DNA from: Ligula intestinalis | Taxonomy: Eukaryota > Platyhelminthes > Cestoda > Diphyllobothriidea > Diphyllobothriidae | Assembly (NCBI GenBank): GCA_036362985.1 | Contig: JAYGXS010000008.1 | Span: 12,236,406 to 12,300,405 of the forward strand | Direction of reading: 5' to 3' | Length of the DNA stretch: 64,000 nucleotides | Shown: piece by piece, positions 34,901 through 44,820 of the stretch | Layout: every line of letters starts with the position of its first letter | Position numbering within the stretch: position 1 is the stretch's first letter | Made by a program: the position numbers and the translations under genes | The notes under the pieces: generated by a model | What the model was told of the DNA's origin: nothing | Database searches by the model: none | Seen by the model: only the letters and a program-made list of their open reading frames with translations

Positions 34901-36150
34901 TGTAGAGCACAATGCACAGAGTAATTGAAATCAAATAATTGCACTGTGTGTGAAAATATTTGTGATTATTGAAAAGGTATTGTGATATGAAGAAGGTGGT
35001 AGGGTTATCCATTCAACTGATTTCTCAAGTTTGTGGTCATTTTTGCGTCTACAGATCGTGGGGCTTTTTTAAAATTAGTACCTTTATGATTTTTTTAAGT
35101 AAACAATTAGCTTGGGGTTGTTCATTGTTTTTGTACATGCTTTTGTGCCGATAAGCGCATGATGATCCATCATTCGCAAACTTCAACATTGTACTTGCGT
35201 ACCTTGCCCTACTATAATCCAATAATTTCGTAAAACCGAACACGACTTGTCAGTACTGGAGAGCTTCGCTGTAAGGGCACCTAAAATAACAGTTTCCTAG
35301 TCAGTAGCTCTAATGACGTAAAAGAAAAACACACACTTTTTGAGATGCATAGAGGTACGATCGGATTTTTTAACATTGATTAACGTTTACGAATACCACT
35401 TGCTACAGATATTGCTTGTTTGTTAGACGAAAAATCCTCCACTTAAACATCTCGTGAGCCCCTGTGAAGGCGAATATTACGAAAGAATACATGCCGAAAA
35501 TCGATGAATTCATTAAACCACATGACTCTACCAAGCAGGTTAAAATGGTAAAAATCAAATAAATTGCTTATTTAAAAATGCTCCAATGTCATCTTATTTG
35601 CGACATAATATGTAACCATACTTATTGATTTGATAGATAAAAATATTGTCTGCTAAAATAAATGCTTCCTTCTTTTTAAGACAATTGCCTAATTAGATAA
35701 AAATGTATGCGTGAAAACACAGTAACTAGTTTATTCTGGGGAAAAATGTTGTTGTTTTTATTTGCTATTTTGCACGCTTGCCCTTATTTCATTCTAAAGG
35801 TTCATGTTAATACTTTATTAAGCTAAACGTTCCACGGAAAAAAGGGGCAAGTTATTGTTCCGCAAATTAAACAATTTCAGAAATTACTTGCAATCTTTAC
35901 TATTTCTAGTCTCAACAAAAGTTAGCCTCACGCTGAGTACTTCAAACCAAGTGGATGAAACAGTAAGAACATCTGCTTAACCTGCCCTAAAACCGGGGCC
36001 TCGAACTTTCCCGAACTCACAGCAGAACAGCCTTGGGATGCAAACACACAGTCTAACCACCTTATCTGTAAGGTTGCGTCGGCAACCGGGAGTTTTAATT
36101 GCATATTTTCACGCAGTCTACCGCCACTTACATATTCTTATAATAGTGAT
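34901..36150. other. no recognisable feature
   Basis: AT-rich spacer. About 35970-36110 is less AT-rich, with a stretch that could be a worn tRNA-like sequence on the minus strand, but no cloverleaf is supportable. Confidence 0.4.
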
Positions 36151-36215
36151 ATCATAGGTAGACTGCTCAAGTGGTAAGCAATCAATCTGCAAACCCCCAG
36201 CAGTTGATTACCATC
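36150..36215 (+). repeat. possible tRNA-like sequence (very weak)
   Basis: TGCTCAAGTGGTAAGCA resembles an internal A box. CTGCAAA could be an anticodon loop with GCA, and AGTTGATTACC resembles a B box. Acceptor and T stems do not pair convincingly. Probably a SINE head remnant if real. Confidence 0.25.
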
Positions 36216-36699
36216 CTCATTTAATTATCGGGGGTTATTAACAATTTTGCCAACTGAATTATTTAGGTCAGCCAAAGCACCGATTAATTAAATGGTCTTG
36301 GTAGTCGGAGGATGAATTCCCAAATTGGTTGTTTGGGAAGTTCTGATTGGGCAGTCATCTCACTGCAACAGAAGCTGAGGGTGTCTTAGGCGGAGCGGTA
36401 AGTCATTAAACCGAATTTGATTAAAATTTCCCGTCTCCCTCCCCACCGGTGGGACCTCGTGGCAGATGTGCTAAGAAATTTGGTGCACAGCAGCATTTTC
36501 CTCGGTTTAGTTGGTTTTGCTCCACGCAGAACGCTCCATTTTTCAACTAAATTATTTAGATCCAAAACATAACAGATGCCTGAACGGCAATTTCTTGATT
36601 ATAAGCAATTGAAAGTAATTTAAGAATCCTCTAATTATCTGCATTGAGTACAAGTACTCTAGCTCACCCGAAAATTGCATCGATTTGGCAACAATAGGT
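36216..36699. other. no recognisable feature
   Basis: Spacer; the C-rich CCCGTCTCCCTCCCC near 36430 has no assignable role. Confidence 0.4.
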
Positions 36700-37275
36700 T
36701 AAGCTGTGCAGCGTATATACCCCTAGTCTCAGCATTTACTGGTTTGGAAACGGTATTTATCTAGGTTTAGTGGAAGGGGAATTGGGACAGGTAGTGGCAT
36801 TTCACTGAGTATGTGCTATATGCATTTTTATTTTATTTAATTTAAAATATTTTTGGTTTATTTCTGTAGATGTTCCTAAATTTGAATTTTCGTTTAACGT
36901 ATTGTGGATAAAAACGTATTATTAAAATGTGGGTTTCGTGAAATTCTTGAAAAAAAGGAAATGGTGGTTAGGAGCTTGTCTACCTTAACTACTCGGAGAC
37001 CCGACTTGCCATTCGTGGTTTATATTGGTAAAGTACGCACCGCGAAGCGCCTCGCACAATTCGTGCATGTGTAACAACTTACTCCCAGCGGCGACGGAAA
37101 AGAATCCCACTTTACACTGCCTATCCTACTTTCCCACTCCCAGAACCCCCTCTAAACACCGCTGTCGTACGGCAGAATTCTAGGACAGTGAAACATAAGT
37201 TGCACTACTTAAAATACCTTGCCATTTAATCTCTATATTTTTCAACATTCCAGGTTCTAACACCCACCTCTTGCT
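36700..37275 (+). repeat. dispersed repeat A, copy 2
   Basis: Second copy of the repeat at 7590-8140. Shares CCCTAGTCTCAGC (36722, also at 55160), GACGTATTGTGGA-like AACGTATTGTGGATAAAAAC (36897), TGGTGGTTAGGAGC (36962), TTGCCATTCGTGG, GTAACAACTTACTCCCAGCGG (37071) and TTGCACTACTTAAAATA.CTTGCC (37200). Confidence 0.7.
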
Positions 37276-38229
37276 GGAATCAAATTATGCCATGACTTTC
37301 TACCAACCGAGATTTATATAAAAGTTTCGCCTTAAAGAACGCTTGGTCCAAAAGGTTTTTTATCTTTCTTTTAAAAAAATTCCCGAAAAAATTCTCCCTC
37401 CAGTTCCGCAAGCTTGCTCACCTAAGTCAATTTATAACAGACTTAATTTAATTTTCTTTTTTTTCTGTGTAACGGGGCGTCATCTGTGAGAGTCTGGCAC
37501 ACTTCCGCACTACAAAATTTAATTGTGAGTGGTCAAGTGGGGATATAGAAGGAAAGAGAGCGAGAAGCTCTTAAAGAAAGGAGAGGAAAATATATACCGC
37601 TGACAAATAAAATTATGACCCCTCCCCTCCAAAAAAGGAACTGCCAGCTGCTGCGGCCAGTCATTTTGCAAGCCCCTGCTGTTGCAGCAGCAGCGGCAAA
37701 GAGGCACTCAAGGAGGGCTTAACGCAGCCTTCCCTCCTCCTCCTGGCCGCAACGATAAATGCAGCAGCCACACCGAGAACAGCCCAGAATGTCTGCCAGA
37801 AACGCGAGAGAGATTTAATCACTGCAACAGGCACTGGCTTTTAGGCTTCCCCTTTTTTATGTGAGGGGAACTTATCAGATCTTTATTTTTATTTGCTGCG
37901 ACGAATAAAAATATATGTAAAGGTTAGCCCAACGCTTTCTGTGGTAAATGAAATAGGTTTACAGTAACCAAAATTTAGAAAGGTTTTTACTTAGGTTTGG
38001 TTATTGAGAACTTAAAAAGTCCTAAATGGTTTGCTCATGCAGTAAATATATACATATACATAGATTGCTAATATAAGCAAAAAGGCGTGTTCCCAGACAT
38101 AATTGAGTGGGTAAGGGGATCATGGGAACCAAAGGTTTATTTTCCTGACATTTCCGAATCAAACAAGATTCCATTGTCAAAAGGTATATATATCAACATA
38201 GGTGAAAATACGAGGTCCAGATAAATAAT
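37276..38229. other. no recognisable gene
   Basis: Spacer. 37620-37830 is GC-richer, with a GCAGCAG run around 37680-37700. No coding motif. A TATATATA stretch at 38184 lies just outside the PLE that follows. Confidence 0.45.
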
Positions 38230-38482
38230 CCCGATCATCATCCTCCAAAGAAGGCGACGAAGAAAACAAGGCGCTCTCGTGGACCACACTGTGATGTTGC
38301 TGACGTTTCGGAAATAAACTATTTTCCATCATCAGAGTGGTGGGTTGTGTGTTCCTGCTTGCCGAGAGTTTGAATGCCGCGCAGCCCATCTGGTGCTGTA
38401 GCGATGGCTGATGCACGAGCGCTGAAATTCGTGCTGTCCGTGGATTGGCTGCGGCATTTCCATTGTGGGTGGCTGGTGCCCG
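38230..38482 (-). mobile_element. left inverted terminal repeat of Penelope-like element 3
   Basis: This segment is the inverse of 39657-39910, nearly 90 % identical by eye over about 250 bases. On the minus strand it reads CCAGCCACCCACAATGGA, CAGCGCTCGTGCATCAGCC, CTCTCGGCAAGCAGGAACAC and CAACCCACCACT. These are followed by CTGATGA (38329-38335), a GGAAA...TTTCC hairpin, GAAACGTCAGCA, and a GCGCCTTG tail. The hammerhead-like motif points outwards. Partly inverted 5' copies of the terminus are a known PLE trait. Confidence 0.8.
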
Positions 38483-38499
38483 AGGGGAGGATAAAAAAC

Positions 38500-39310
38500 T
38501 ACGAACTATCGGAAGGCAGTGAACACTAAACGCATCCTGCAATTCCAAAATCACTACCCAATCGGTCACAAACGCAGTTGCGTTCAAACGCACTGCACCG
38601 ATGAGGACGGGAAAAGGTGGAGGTGAAATTCCTCAATTCCCTGTTCAGATCTAACGGTTATCCGCGATCCTTCATACGTGAGTGCCGACGAAGGCCCATC
38701 CAAAGTCGACCAGACGACGAAAAACCAAAGTTCTGGCTAGCGATCCCCTACGTGAAAAATGTTTCGGAGGTGACAGCTCCACTCCTGAGCCCTTTCGGAA
38801 TTGTGGTGGCCCACAAACCCGATTCAACCATCCGGCAGCAGATAATGAGACCTAAGAACCCGCTTCCGGCAATGGAACAAGCTGCAGTGGTCAACAGCAT
38901 AACATGCCATAAATGAAGTGCAAGGTATTTTGGTGAAAAGGGGAAAAGGCCTCTGCACAAGACTGCATGAATATCAACTTGCAGTCGATCGCGAGGATAA
39001 ACTGTCACTGGTATACGGCCACATGGACCGGGAGAAACATAAGTTTGCTTTCGAAAACGCCAAAGTCATCGGCCAATCAAACGACAAGATGACCAGATTG
39101 GCGCTTGAAATTTGGGCATCCGTGGGCACAATCAACAGAAATATTGATTTAAATCCAGCCTATCAGACCCTCATGACAAGACTCCAATCAGCCCCGACGA
39201 GGCCGCCGGCGCTAGCGAGCGACTTGCAACTTCGTCAACAGTGGTCACCGACCCGGCAGGGGAGGAGAACTAATCGCGACTCAAACGGCCGACATGAGTC
39301 ATCAATCCAC
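38500..39310 (+). pseudogene. Penelope-like element 3: RT tail plus GIY-YIG endonuclease
   Basis: The coding remnant reads KAVNTKRILQFQNHYPIGHK (38514-38573), then SCVQTHC, a frameshift near 38605, and LFRSNGYPRSFIRECRRRP (RT thumb, 38640-38697). FWLAIPYVKNVSE follows (38731-38770), then SPFGIVVAHKPDSTIRQQIM (38790-38849) and ITCHK, then a TGA at 38914 inside the Cys-rich linker. Next come ARYFGEKGKR, a frameshift near 38945, LCTRLHEYQLAVDREDKLS, GHMDREKHKFAFENAKVIG (39020-39075) and LALEIWASVGTINRNIDLNP (39098-39157). The GIY-YIG core (YFGEKGKR, R.HEYQ, E in LALEIWAS) is well preserved. RT palm and fingers are missing, so it is a 5'-truncated copy bounded by inverted terminal repeats. Damage is limited to a stop and two frameshifts. 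Confidence 0.88.
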
Positions 39311-39656
39311 CGACGAGCCTAAACGTGTGAGCCGGGTCCACACTTTGAATGCCAACCGGTCCAGCCACCCGAGCATGGAAGCAGAGCCGATAATAGCCGG
39401 CCAAGTGCACACAATACGCATACAGACCTGATGGCGACAACAACAGACAGACAGTGGTTGTAGGAGGACGGGCAGAGAAGGCCCTTCGCCGCGCACACGA
39501 CCAGGATGACTCATCTACCAACCGACGGACACCGGACCCGGAACGAGGGCTGATCCGAGCATCCAGCTCAGAGGAGAGGTCGGGCGGTGGTCATACTATC
39601 GGGCCGGTTAACGTATATGCGTTTACGACACACGGACAGGCAACGGATGATACACA

Positions 39657-39910
39657 CGGGCGCCAGCCACCCACAATGGAGGTGCCACAGCTAGTCCACA
39701 GACAGCACGAAGTTCAGCGCTCGTGCGTCAGCCATCGCTACAACACCAAATAAGCTGCGCGGCATTCCAACTCTCGGCAAGCAGGAACACACAACCCACC
39801 ACTCTGATGATGGAAAAAAGTGTATTTCCGAAACGTCAGCACAATTACAGTGTGGTCCACGACAGCGCCTTGATTTCTTCTTCGCCTTCTTATGTGGGAT
39901 GATGATTGGG
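39657..39910 (+). mobile_element. right inverted terminal repeat of Penelope-like element 3
   Basis: Inverse of 38230-38482. Carries CTGATGA at 39804-39810, the TGGAAAA...TATTTCC hairpin and GAAACGTCAGCA, then CACAGTGTGG-like ACAGTGTGGTCCACGACAGCG. The last bases, GATGATGATTGGGC, abut a (TA)n tract. Stop-free frames crossing the repeat (e.g. the minus frame 38177-38593) are not proteins I recognise. Confidence 0.8.
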
Positions 39911-39911
39911 C

Positions 39912-39936
39912 TATATATATATATATATATATATAT
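39912..39936. repeat. (TA)n microsatellite
   Basis: Uninterrupted TA dinucleotide tract of 25 bases between the end of PLE 3 and the hammerhead-bearing unit. Confidence 0.95.
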
Positions 39937-40134
39937 TCACTCAGGAATGTGTGAACACCAATCGAATAGACTTCCGAACTAAACAAAGTTCGTGTGGTGG
40001 TCAGAGGTCCCCAACGGGTGACCGCCTGCCAGGCCGATTCCGGCCAAGTCATAATAGCAGTAAGTGGGGTATGACAGCATCTGGGGGTAACTTGATACAG
40101 AACTTTTTCGGGCTTATTAGCCTTCATCAGCCAA
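39937..40134 (-). mobile_element. hammerhead-bearing unit (retrozyme-like), single copy
   Basis: About 200 bases flanked on both sides by (TA)n tracts. It aligns with 63785-63984 along its length: CACTCA.GAATGTG.GAACACC, CTTCCGAACTAAACAA, AGAGGTCCCCA.CGGGTGACC, GTCATAATAGCAGTAAGTG, TTACTTGATACAG, and CCTTCATCAGCCAA. No open frame of note. The minus strand carries a hammerhead at its start. Related to a tandem array at the window's right end, so it is mobile or satellite-like and not unique sequence. Confidence 0.75.
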
Positions 40135-40135
40135 T
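40091..40135 (-). ncRNA. type I hammerhead ribozyme, slightly degenerate
   Basis: Minus strand: TTGG, CTGATGA, A-GGC-TAATAA-GCC-C, GAA, AAAG-TT-CTGT, A, TCAA. Stem I pairs TTGG with TCAA, stem II pairs GGC with GCC, and stem III is AAAG/CTGT with one mismatch at its second pair (C in the consensus). The cleavage triplet is GTA. All core bases CTGATGA and GAA are present. The 5' side runs straight into (TA)n, shortening stem I. Activity is unproven. Confidence 0.6.
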
Positions 40136-40159
40136 ATATATATATATATATATATATAT
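40134..40159. repeat. (TA)n microsatellite
   Basis: TA tract of 26 bases on the far side of the hammerhead unit, so the unit lies inside a TA repeat. Confidence 0.95.
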
Positions 40160-40194
40160 CGCGTTCACAATGTCCCAAACGTAAAACGAAGAAG

Positions 40195-40335
40195 AGGAGG
40201 CGCGTCCATGGACAAATTATATTTGAACTGACGTTTTGAAAACATGCTCGCTTCCATCCTCGGTGGGTGTCTGACGATGGAAGCGAGGAGGTTTCCTTGA
40301 AATGCTTCATGAGAGCCAATTTAGTGAACCAGTAT
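40195..40335. mobile_element. small foldback with hammerhead-like arms
   Basis: On the minus strand CCGAGGATGGAAGCGAG...TTTTC-AAAACGTCAG (40262-40227) faces, on the plus strand, CTGACGATGGAAGCGAGGAG...TTGAAATGC (from 40271). The arms nearly touch at 40263-40270. Both have the CTGA.GA-hairpin-GAAA order of other PLE ends, in a third sequence family also seen at 46.06-46.11 kb (minus). Confidence 0.55.
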
Positions 40336-41352
40336 ATAAAAGCATGGAAAAGAACAGCACAAAAAGAGAATTATGAGTCTGCACTGAATACCTTGAACGT
40401 CAGGCCTCTCAGAAGAACGTTTTTCCTTCTTCTGAAGTGTCACTGGGGAATCGAATTATTTACTAATAGTACTGCTAGTTAATGACCTCGCAGACACTCC
40501 TACTAATCGCATTTCAGGTCAAATTTATAAGGGAAATATAGGTTAATTCCTTTGAACTCCCTCCTGGTAGAGAGCAGCTAGGTTGCAGAACATGCAGCGT
40601 TGCCAGTAATGGAACTGTGTAAAAAGGGTAGACAGGAAAACAACTCATTAGGGCATTAACGAGATTTAAAGGACAAAAATTGTCACTCGTATCGGAGGGT
40701 GGGGGGGGGGGTTGGTTAGAGTCTTTGAAATTGGATGGCCTGATGCTGAAAGTGTTTGAAGCATGTCAGGAGGAGCATATCGCGGTTTTTTATCGATAGC
40801 CTATGTGTCACACGAGGTTAAAGAGAAGATCGAAGAGGTCACAATAACATTGTCGTGTCAGAGATGCACCCATCGTACACCCTCGCTGGTTATCGGGTCT
40901 GCCAGGTAACATAACATGGGGGCCCCACCATGATCTTCAATAATCAGACTGCTGGAGCCCCTGAAATCTAATTTTTTTGTGCAATGGCTCTGTATGACTT
41001 AATCTGATGGATCAGAACTGTTTCATGTCAAAACTTCTGAGCTCTCTCTAGATTAAGAACCTATTGTATAATTGACCAGGCTTCCGGCGTATCCGAAAAA
41101 CGAACTTATAAAATTAGGTAAGACTTGTAGCTGTCACCGTGGAGTTAACGGAAGTTCTGCAGTTTTTTTCGCATGCTGATAGGCAGGTTTGCTGTCGCGT
41201 GTAATATTTTTTTTCAGTAAGGGAGAACTGGCAAATTTCAAGATCTAATTTGCCGAAATTTGGACAGATTGGGTCGTTTCAGTGGGACTGGTACCTACGC
41301 CAGCAAGGAGAAGGCTGAAACATACCCAAGGCTCAGGCCAACTAAGCTGTGG
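40336..41352. other. no recognisable feature; G-run
   Basis: A run of 12 G occurs near 40703-40714. No coding motif or repeat could be supported elsewhere in this stretch. Confidence 0.45.
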
Positions 41353-41605
41353 AGAATACAAACGAACATACGAGTCCCAGTAATTAATTGAGAAGACGAT
41401 GACTCGATCGCAGGGACAATACGTTTATTCGCCTGAATTTTTGAAAATCGTCGCGGATACATCATCAGCGACATTAGCAGAACACAGTAGCAGATCCATT
41501 TCTGCTACTGTATTCTGCTTATGTCTCTGATGATGAGTCTGTGACGCATTTCAAAACTTCAGGTAAATAAACGTCCCAGTGATTGAGTTATATTCTTTGT
41601 AAGCT
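41353..41605. mobile_element. palindromic pair of PLE ends
   Basis: Arms 41353-41494 and 41501-41605 are inverted copies around a 6-base loop. The inner 17 bases of each arm (CAGAACACAGTAGCAGA / TCTGCTACTGTATTCTG) pair almost perfectly. Each arm then carries CTGATGATG, a hairpin, CAAAA.TTCAGG, AATAAACG, and the TCCC.G.GAT.GAGT tail, reading outwards. The left arm continues to CTGGGACTCGTATGTTCG (minus strand), as do other PLE tails. No coding sequence lies between. Confidence 0.75.
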
Positions 41606-42449
41606 ATGGAGACCCCAACGGAAGCTGTGAGGTTAACCACCCAGCCTACTGCAACGTGCATAACCCACCAATTTTTATACAAATAACTGCCTGGTCAAAC
41701 ACGACTTTCTAAGCAAAAAATGCAGGATCCACTCAATGACTACAAGGCATATCCGGCCTCAAAAAATTATCATGTTGGCTTGCTTCCACCAGGGACAGCT
41801 AGTGAGTTCAGCTAATGACCGGTCTCATGCGTGTTGGAAGCCACATTAGATACTTCCCCGTACCAAAAGGGTGGACAGCTTAGGTTTGTGCATGCGCAAT
41901 CCAAATAGGCGTTCAGTCTGGCCCGCGTAATAAGAGGGGCAATACTGCCATGGGATGCCACAGACCAACCCAGACTGCTCTCAAGTGCAATGGCTCTTTG
42001 ATTTATATGAACCGGCTCTTCTTATAATTTTTGCACCAGTCTACAATATGAACACCAACCTCCCACCATCCAAAGCAATGTACTCGATTTCGTCTGGAAG
42101 ATCATTTTTGTATAGCGGAAGATGGCATATCTTGCGTGGTTTTTTTTTTCATGTTTATGCCTTCGGATGGCCATTCGCGAAAATTATTTGTATCGGATCA
42201 ATAAAATAAAAAAATAGTGGTTTATGCTGTCCTATCCTTTCACGCGCCTAATGTGTCCTTGTAAGTAAGCAAGCCAAACTGAACGCATACTCGGATAACG
42301 CATACGCGTGAGCAATTGAATAACGAAGTAATTCAGTTGATTGCCAATGCCTACAAAACAAATCAAGATATGACGTTTTAATACAGCAAGTGAGGTTAAT
42401 CATGCAAAATCATTATCGAAATTGGAGTAAGTAGTTTTCAATTAATCTT
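41606..42449. other. no recognisable feature
   Basis: Spacer; frames such as 41955-42209 (plus) show no recognisable protein. Confidence 0.45.
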
Positions 42450-42720
42450 GGGCAAAACAATATCGGACTATTGTTGAAGACGTTCTTTCTGTTCCATGAG
42501 GTTCTTCGGTTGTTTGAATACTTAAGCTATATGATCCACATGGTAATCTTTATAGAAACTTATATTAAAACACCCAGGTTACTATTAAATTATATTGAAA
42601 AATGACTTGTTTTAATGGTATTGATTTAAACATCAACGAGAAGTTACGGTATAAAAGTTTTAAGATACTGAACATGGTTTAAAAATGCGTCCGAAATTAA
42701 TAAAGAAGCTGAAGCTTATT
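42450..42720 (+). repeat. weak dispersed repeat C, copy 2
   Basis: Counterpart of 34640-34900; see that entry for the shared order. Similarity is limited. Confidence 0.35.
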
Positions 42721-43669
42721 GTAACTCAATACGCGAGCTGTGTGTGAAGTATATTGGTGAAAGCAAGATTATTTCAAAAGTAAAAAAATGACCTGGATAT
42801 GATTTCACTTAGTATTCCTTCGTCAATGTTTATGCTATTATGTATGTCTGCAGAAATTGAGAACTCCTTCGAAAATTTAATGTTTTCTTTAGTTTAATGT
42901 TAATTTAATGTTTTCTAACAAAAAAGTACTTTTTAAAATTGCTGTTAACTTGCCAATTGGCTTAAGCTTCTTCATTATCATCGCCTACTTTTCGTTCATG
43001 CGTAAGTGCCGGTTGGCGAGCGATTATAAATCTTTCGCAAATGTTGACGTCTTAGTGCATTTTGACAAAAAGCTATTTGGTTCTGCTCACAATGCTCTTC
43101 AATGCTTAATTCCGTAATCCTGTTTCTTTTACATGCTCGTTTGTATGCGGTGAACGAGGTTATTTATGGTAAAATGTTAAAGCTTACTTCCGTTTTTACA
43201 TCCTCCGGTAGCTTAACGTCCAAATTTGCACAGCTTGGTAGCCTGTTCATGACGGTCTGTGCAATAATTTATTATCAGTTTCCGATTCTGAGCTAAGCCT
43301 TGAGTGTTTTTTTTTACTTTTTAAAAATAGCGGCTGAAACCCTTTGCCCCTCTCCCCTGCACAGACAGTGTTGCATAGCATTCAAGTAAATGTTCAGCCC
43401 GACACTTACAACATAATGATTTATCGCTTCAGACAGTTAAACTATTGCTTTTCAAGCGGCCTATCTAACTCTCAGAGCATTTGCAAAACAGTACTTAAGA
43501 CAATTTTTTATACCTCAACAACGTAAGCTTTGATAAGTTATGTACAACTGCTACTTAGTCAGACCGTTAAAAAGTGTGCCGTGTCAGATGGCGAACACAA
43601 ACATTTTTTTAAGAAGAAGAAGAAGAACAGGAATGTCATATTGTGGATTTTACAAACCTGAATTTTCAG
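42721..43669. other. no recognisable feature
   Basis: AT-rich spacer with no supported feature. Confidence 0.5.
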
Positions 43670-43866
43670 CAAAAATGGCTCCATTCTTGGAGAGCAGATA
43701 AAACGGTAAATAAAGGTTCATTTTAAAAGGACAAAGGTAAAAGGTCGTCTAATACTCACAAGTCAAGTTTTTCACGAAATTCACATCAACTATGGCGACA
43801 GATCGGCTTTCAACTTCTCCATTTCCACTTCTTCACACGTTTTTTTCTTTGTGTTTTCATTCTTCG
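43670..43866 (-). repeat. repeat D, copy 1, with a short conserved reading frame
   Basis: On the minus strand ACGTGTGAAGAAGTGGAAATG..GA translates TCEEVEMEKLKADLSP and is followed at once by a TAG. The plus-strand copy at 57325 gives TCEETEMEKMKAELSP. Downstream both share GACCTTTTA, CTC(T)CC.TGAATGGAGCCATTTTTGCT. Most codon differences keep the amino-acid class (V/T, L/M, D/E), hinting at past coding function, such as the C-terminus of an element protein. I do not recognise the family. Confidence 0.6.
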
Positions 43867-44382
43867 GAGAATTGTTGATGTTGCTATTGTTGGTGAATTG
43901 CATATGCGACACATTGACCTCATTTGACAAATATTGGGATGGTGATATTTTGTGGATAAAATAACTTGTTTTTATGCATTTAAAAGGGTAGCAGCGCACT
44001 GTAGATATGATCTCATGATCCCAAATAGAGACAAACAAAACAGAGAATTAGAGAGGATGGTATAGGATAATAAATTTCTACGTAAAATGGAGAGCAAAAA
44101 AAATGAGTGGCCCAAATTCGAAAGCGGCACCTTGATATAATTTTAAATTGTTTAGTCTAGATAAAATGTAAAGCTGTGCAAGAGAACACCCGCATATATT
44201 ATCCGCCTTCAAAGTCAGGATAGCGAATTTAAAAAAAAATAATTTTGATACTTATGTGAACATTGTTGTCAACATCGCTGGGATTTGAGAAAATTATAAT
44301 AAGAAAGGGTCACAATATAACTAAAGCTTTAATGTATATAAGGTGCTGGATTCTCATTGTGAGCGTAAACTCTCGTATTGAA
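43867..44382. other. no recognisable feature
   Basis: AT-rich spacer. Confidence 0.5.
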
Positions 44383-44820
44383 GAATGTACGTATTATGCC
44401 AACGTAGCTTTTCGATTATTCATCATCAGACTAGTACCATAATATAAGGGAGGGGAGAGTTTACAAATGTTTAAAAAAGAAAGCACTAGTTATTTGAACG
44501 GAAAAGAGGTGTTAAGGGCTCAAAGGATCAGCTTCCAGTCATAAAGTGGGACCAAATAGCGGAGAGGGCGAGGAGAAAAGGGGCTCCGACGATTAACTTG
44601 GGACAACATGAACTAATTGTCGGAGTATCTTTTGCCCTTATGCCTTTCTCGTCCCAAATTTTGACTATAATCTCACCCCCTTATGATCCCTTAGCACCAT
44701 TTCCCCTAATAACTACTGATTGGTTGCTTGAACAATAGGTAAATAAGGCTCCCTTGTATTACTGTACTAGCCTGATGATGAATAATCGAAAGAGTTCGTT
44801 CACCAACATGAGTACTTCAA
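44383..44820. mobile_element. foldback with outward hammerhead-like motifs
   Basis: Left arm about 44383-44595 and right arm about 44610-44820 are inverted copies at roughly 70 % identity. Each carries CTGATGATGAATAATCGAAA: minus strand ending at 44410 on the left, plus strand 44772-44791 on the right. Shared inner sequence includes CTAGTAC, AAGGGAG, TGGTGTTAAGGG-like TGGTGCTAAGGGATCA and CTCCGAC near the centre. No coding content. Same outward topology as the other foldbacks in this window. Confidence 0.7.

Noticed and set aside
38177..38593. 138-codon minus-strand frame
   Set aside because: It lies across the left inverted terminal repeat of PLE 3; the mirrored repeat at 39.7 kb is interrupted in the same frame, so coding function is not supported.
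39738..40319. 193-codon minus-strand frame, one of the longest in the window
   Set aside because: It runs through two (TA)n tracts (translated as alternating Ile-Tyr), a hammerhead unit and a PLE terminal repeat; an artefact of repeats.
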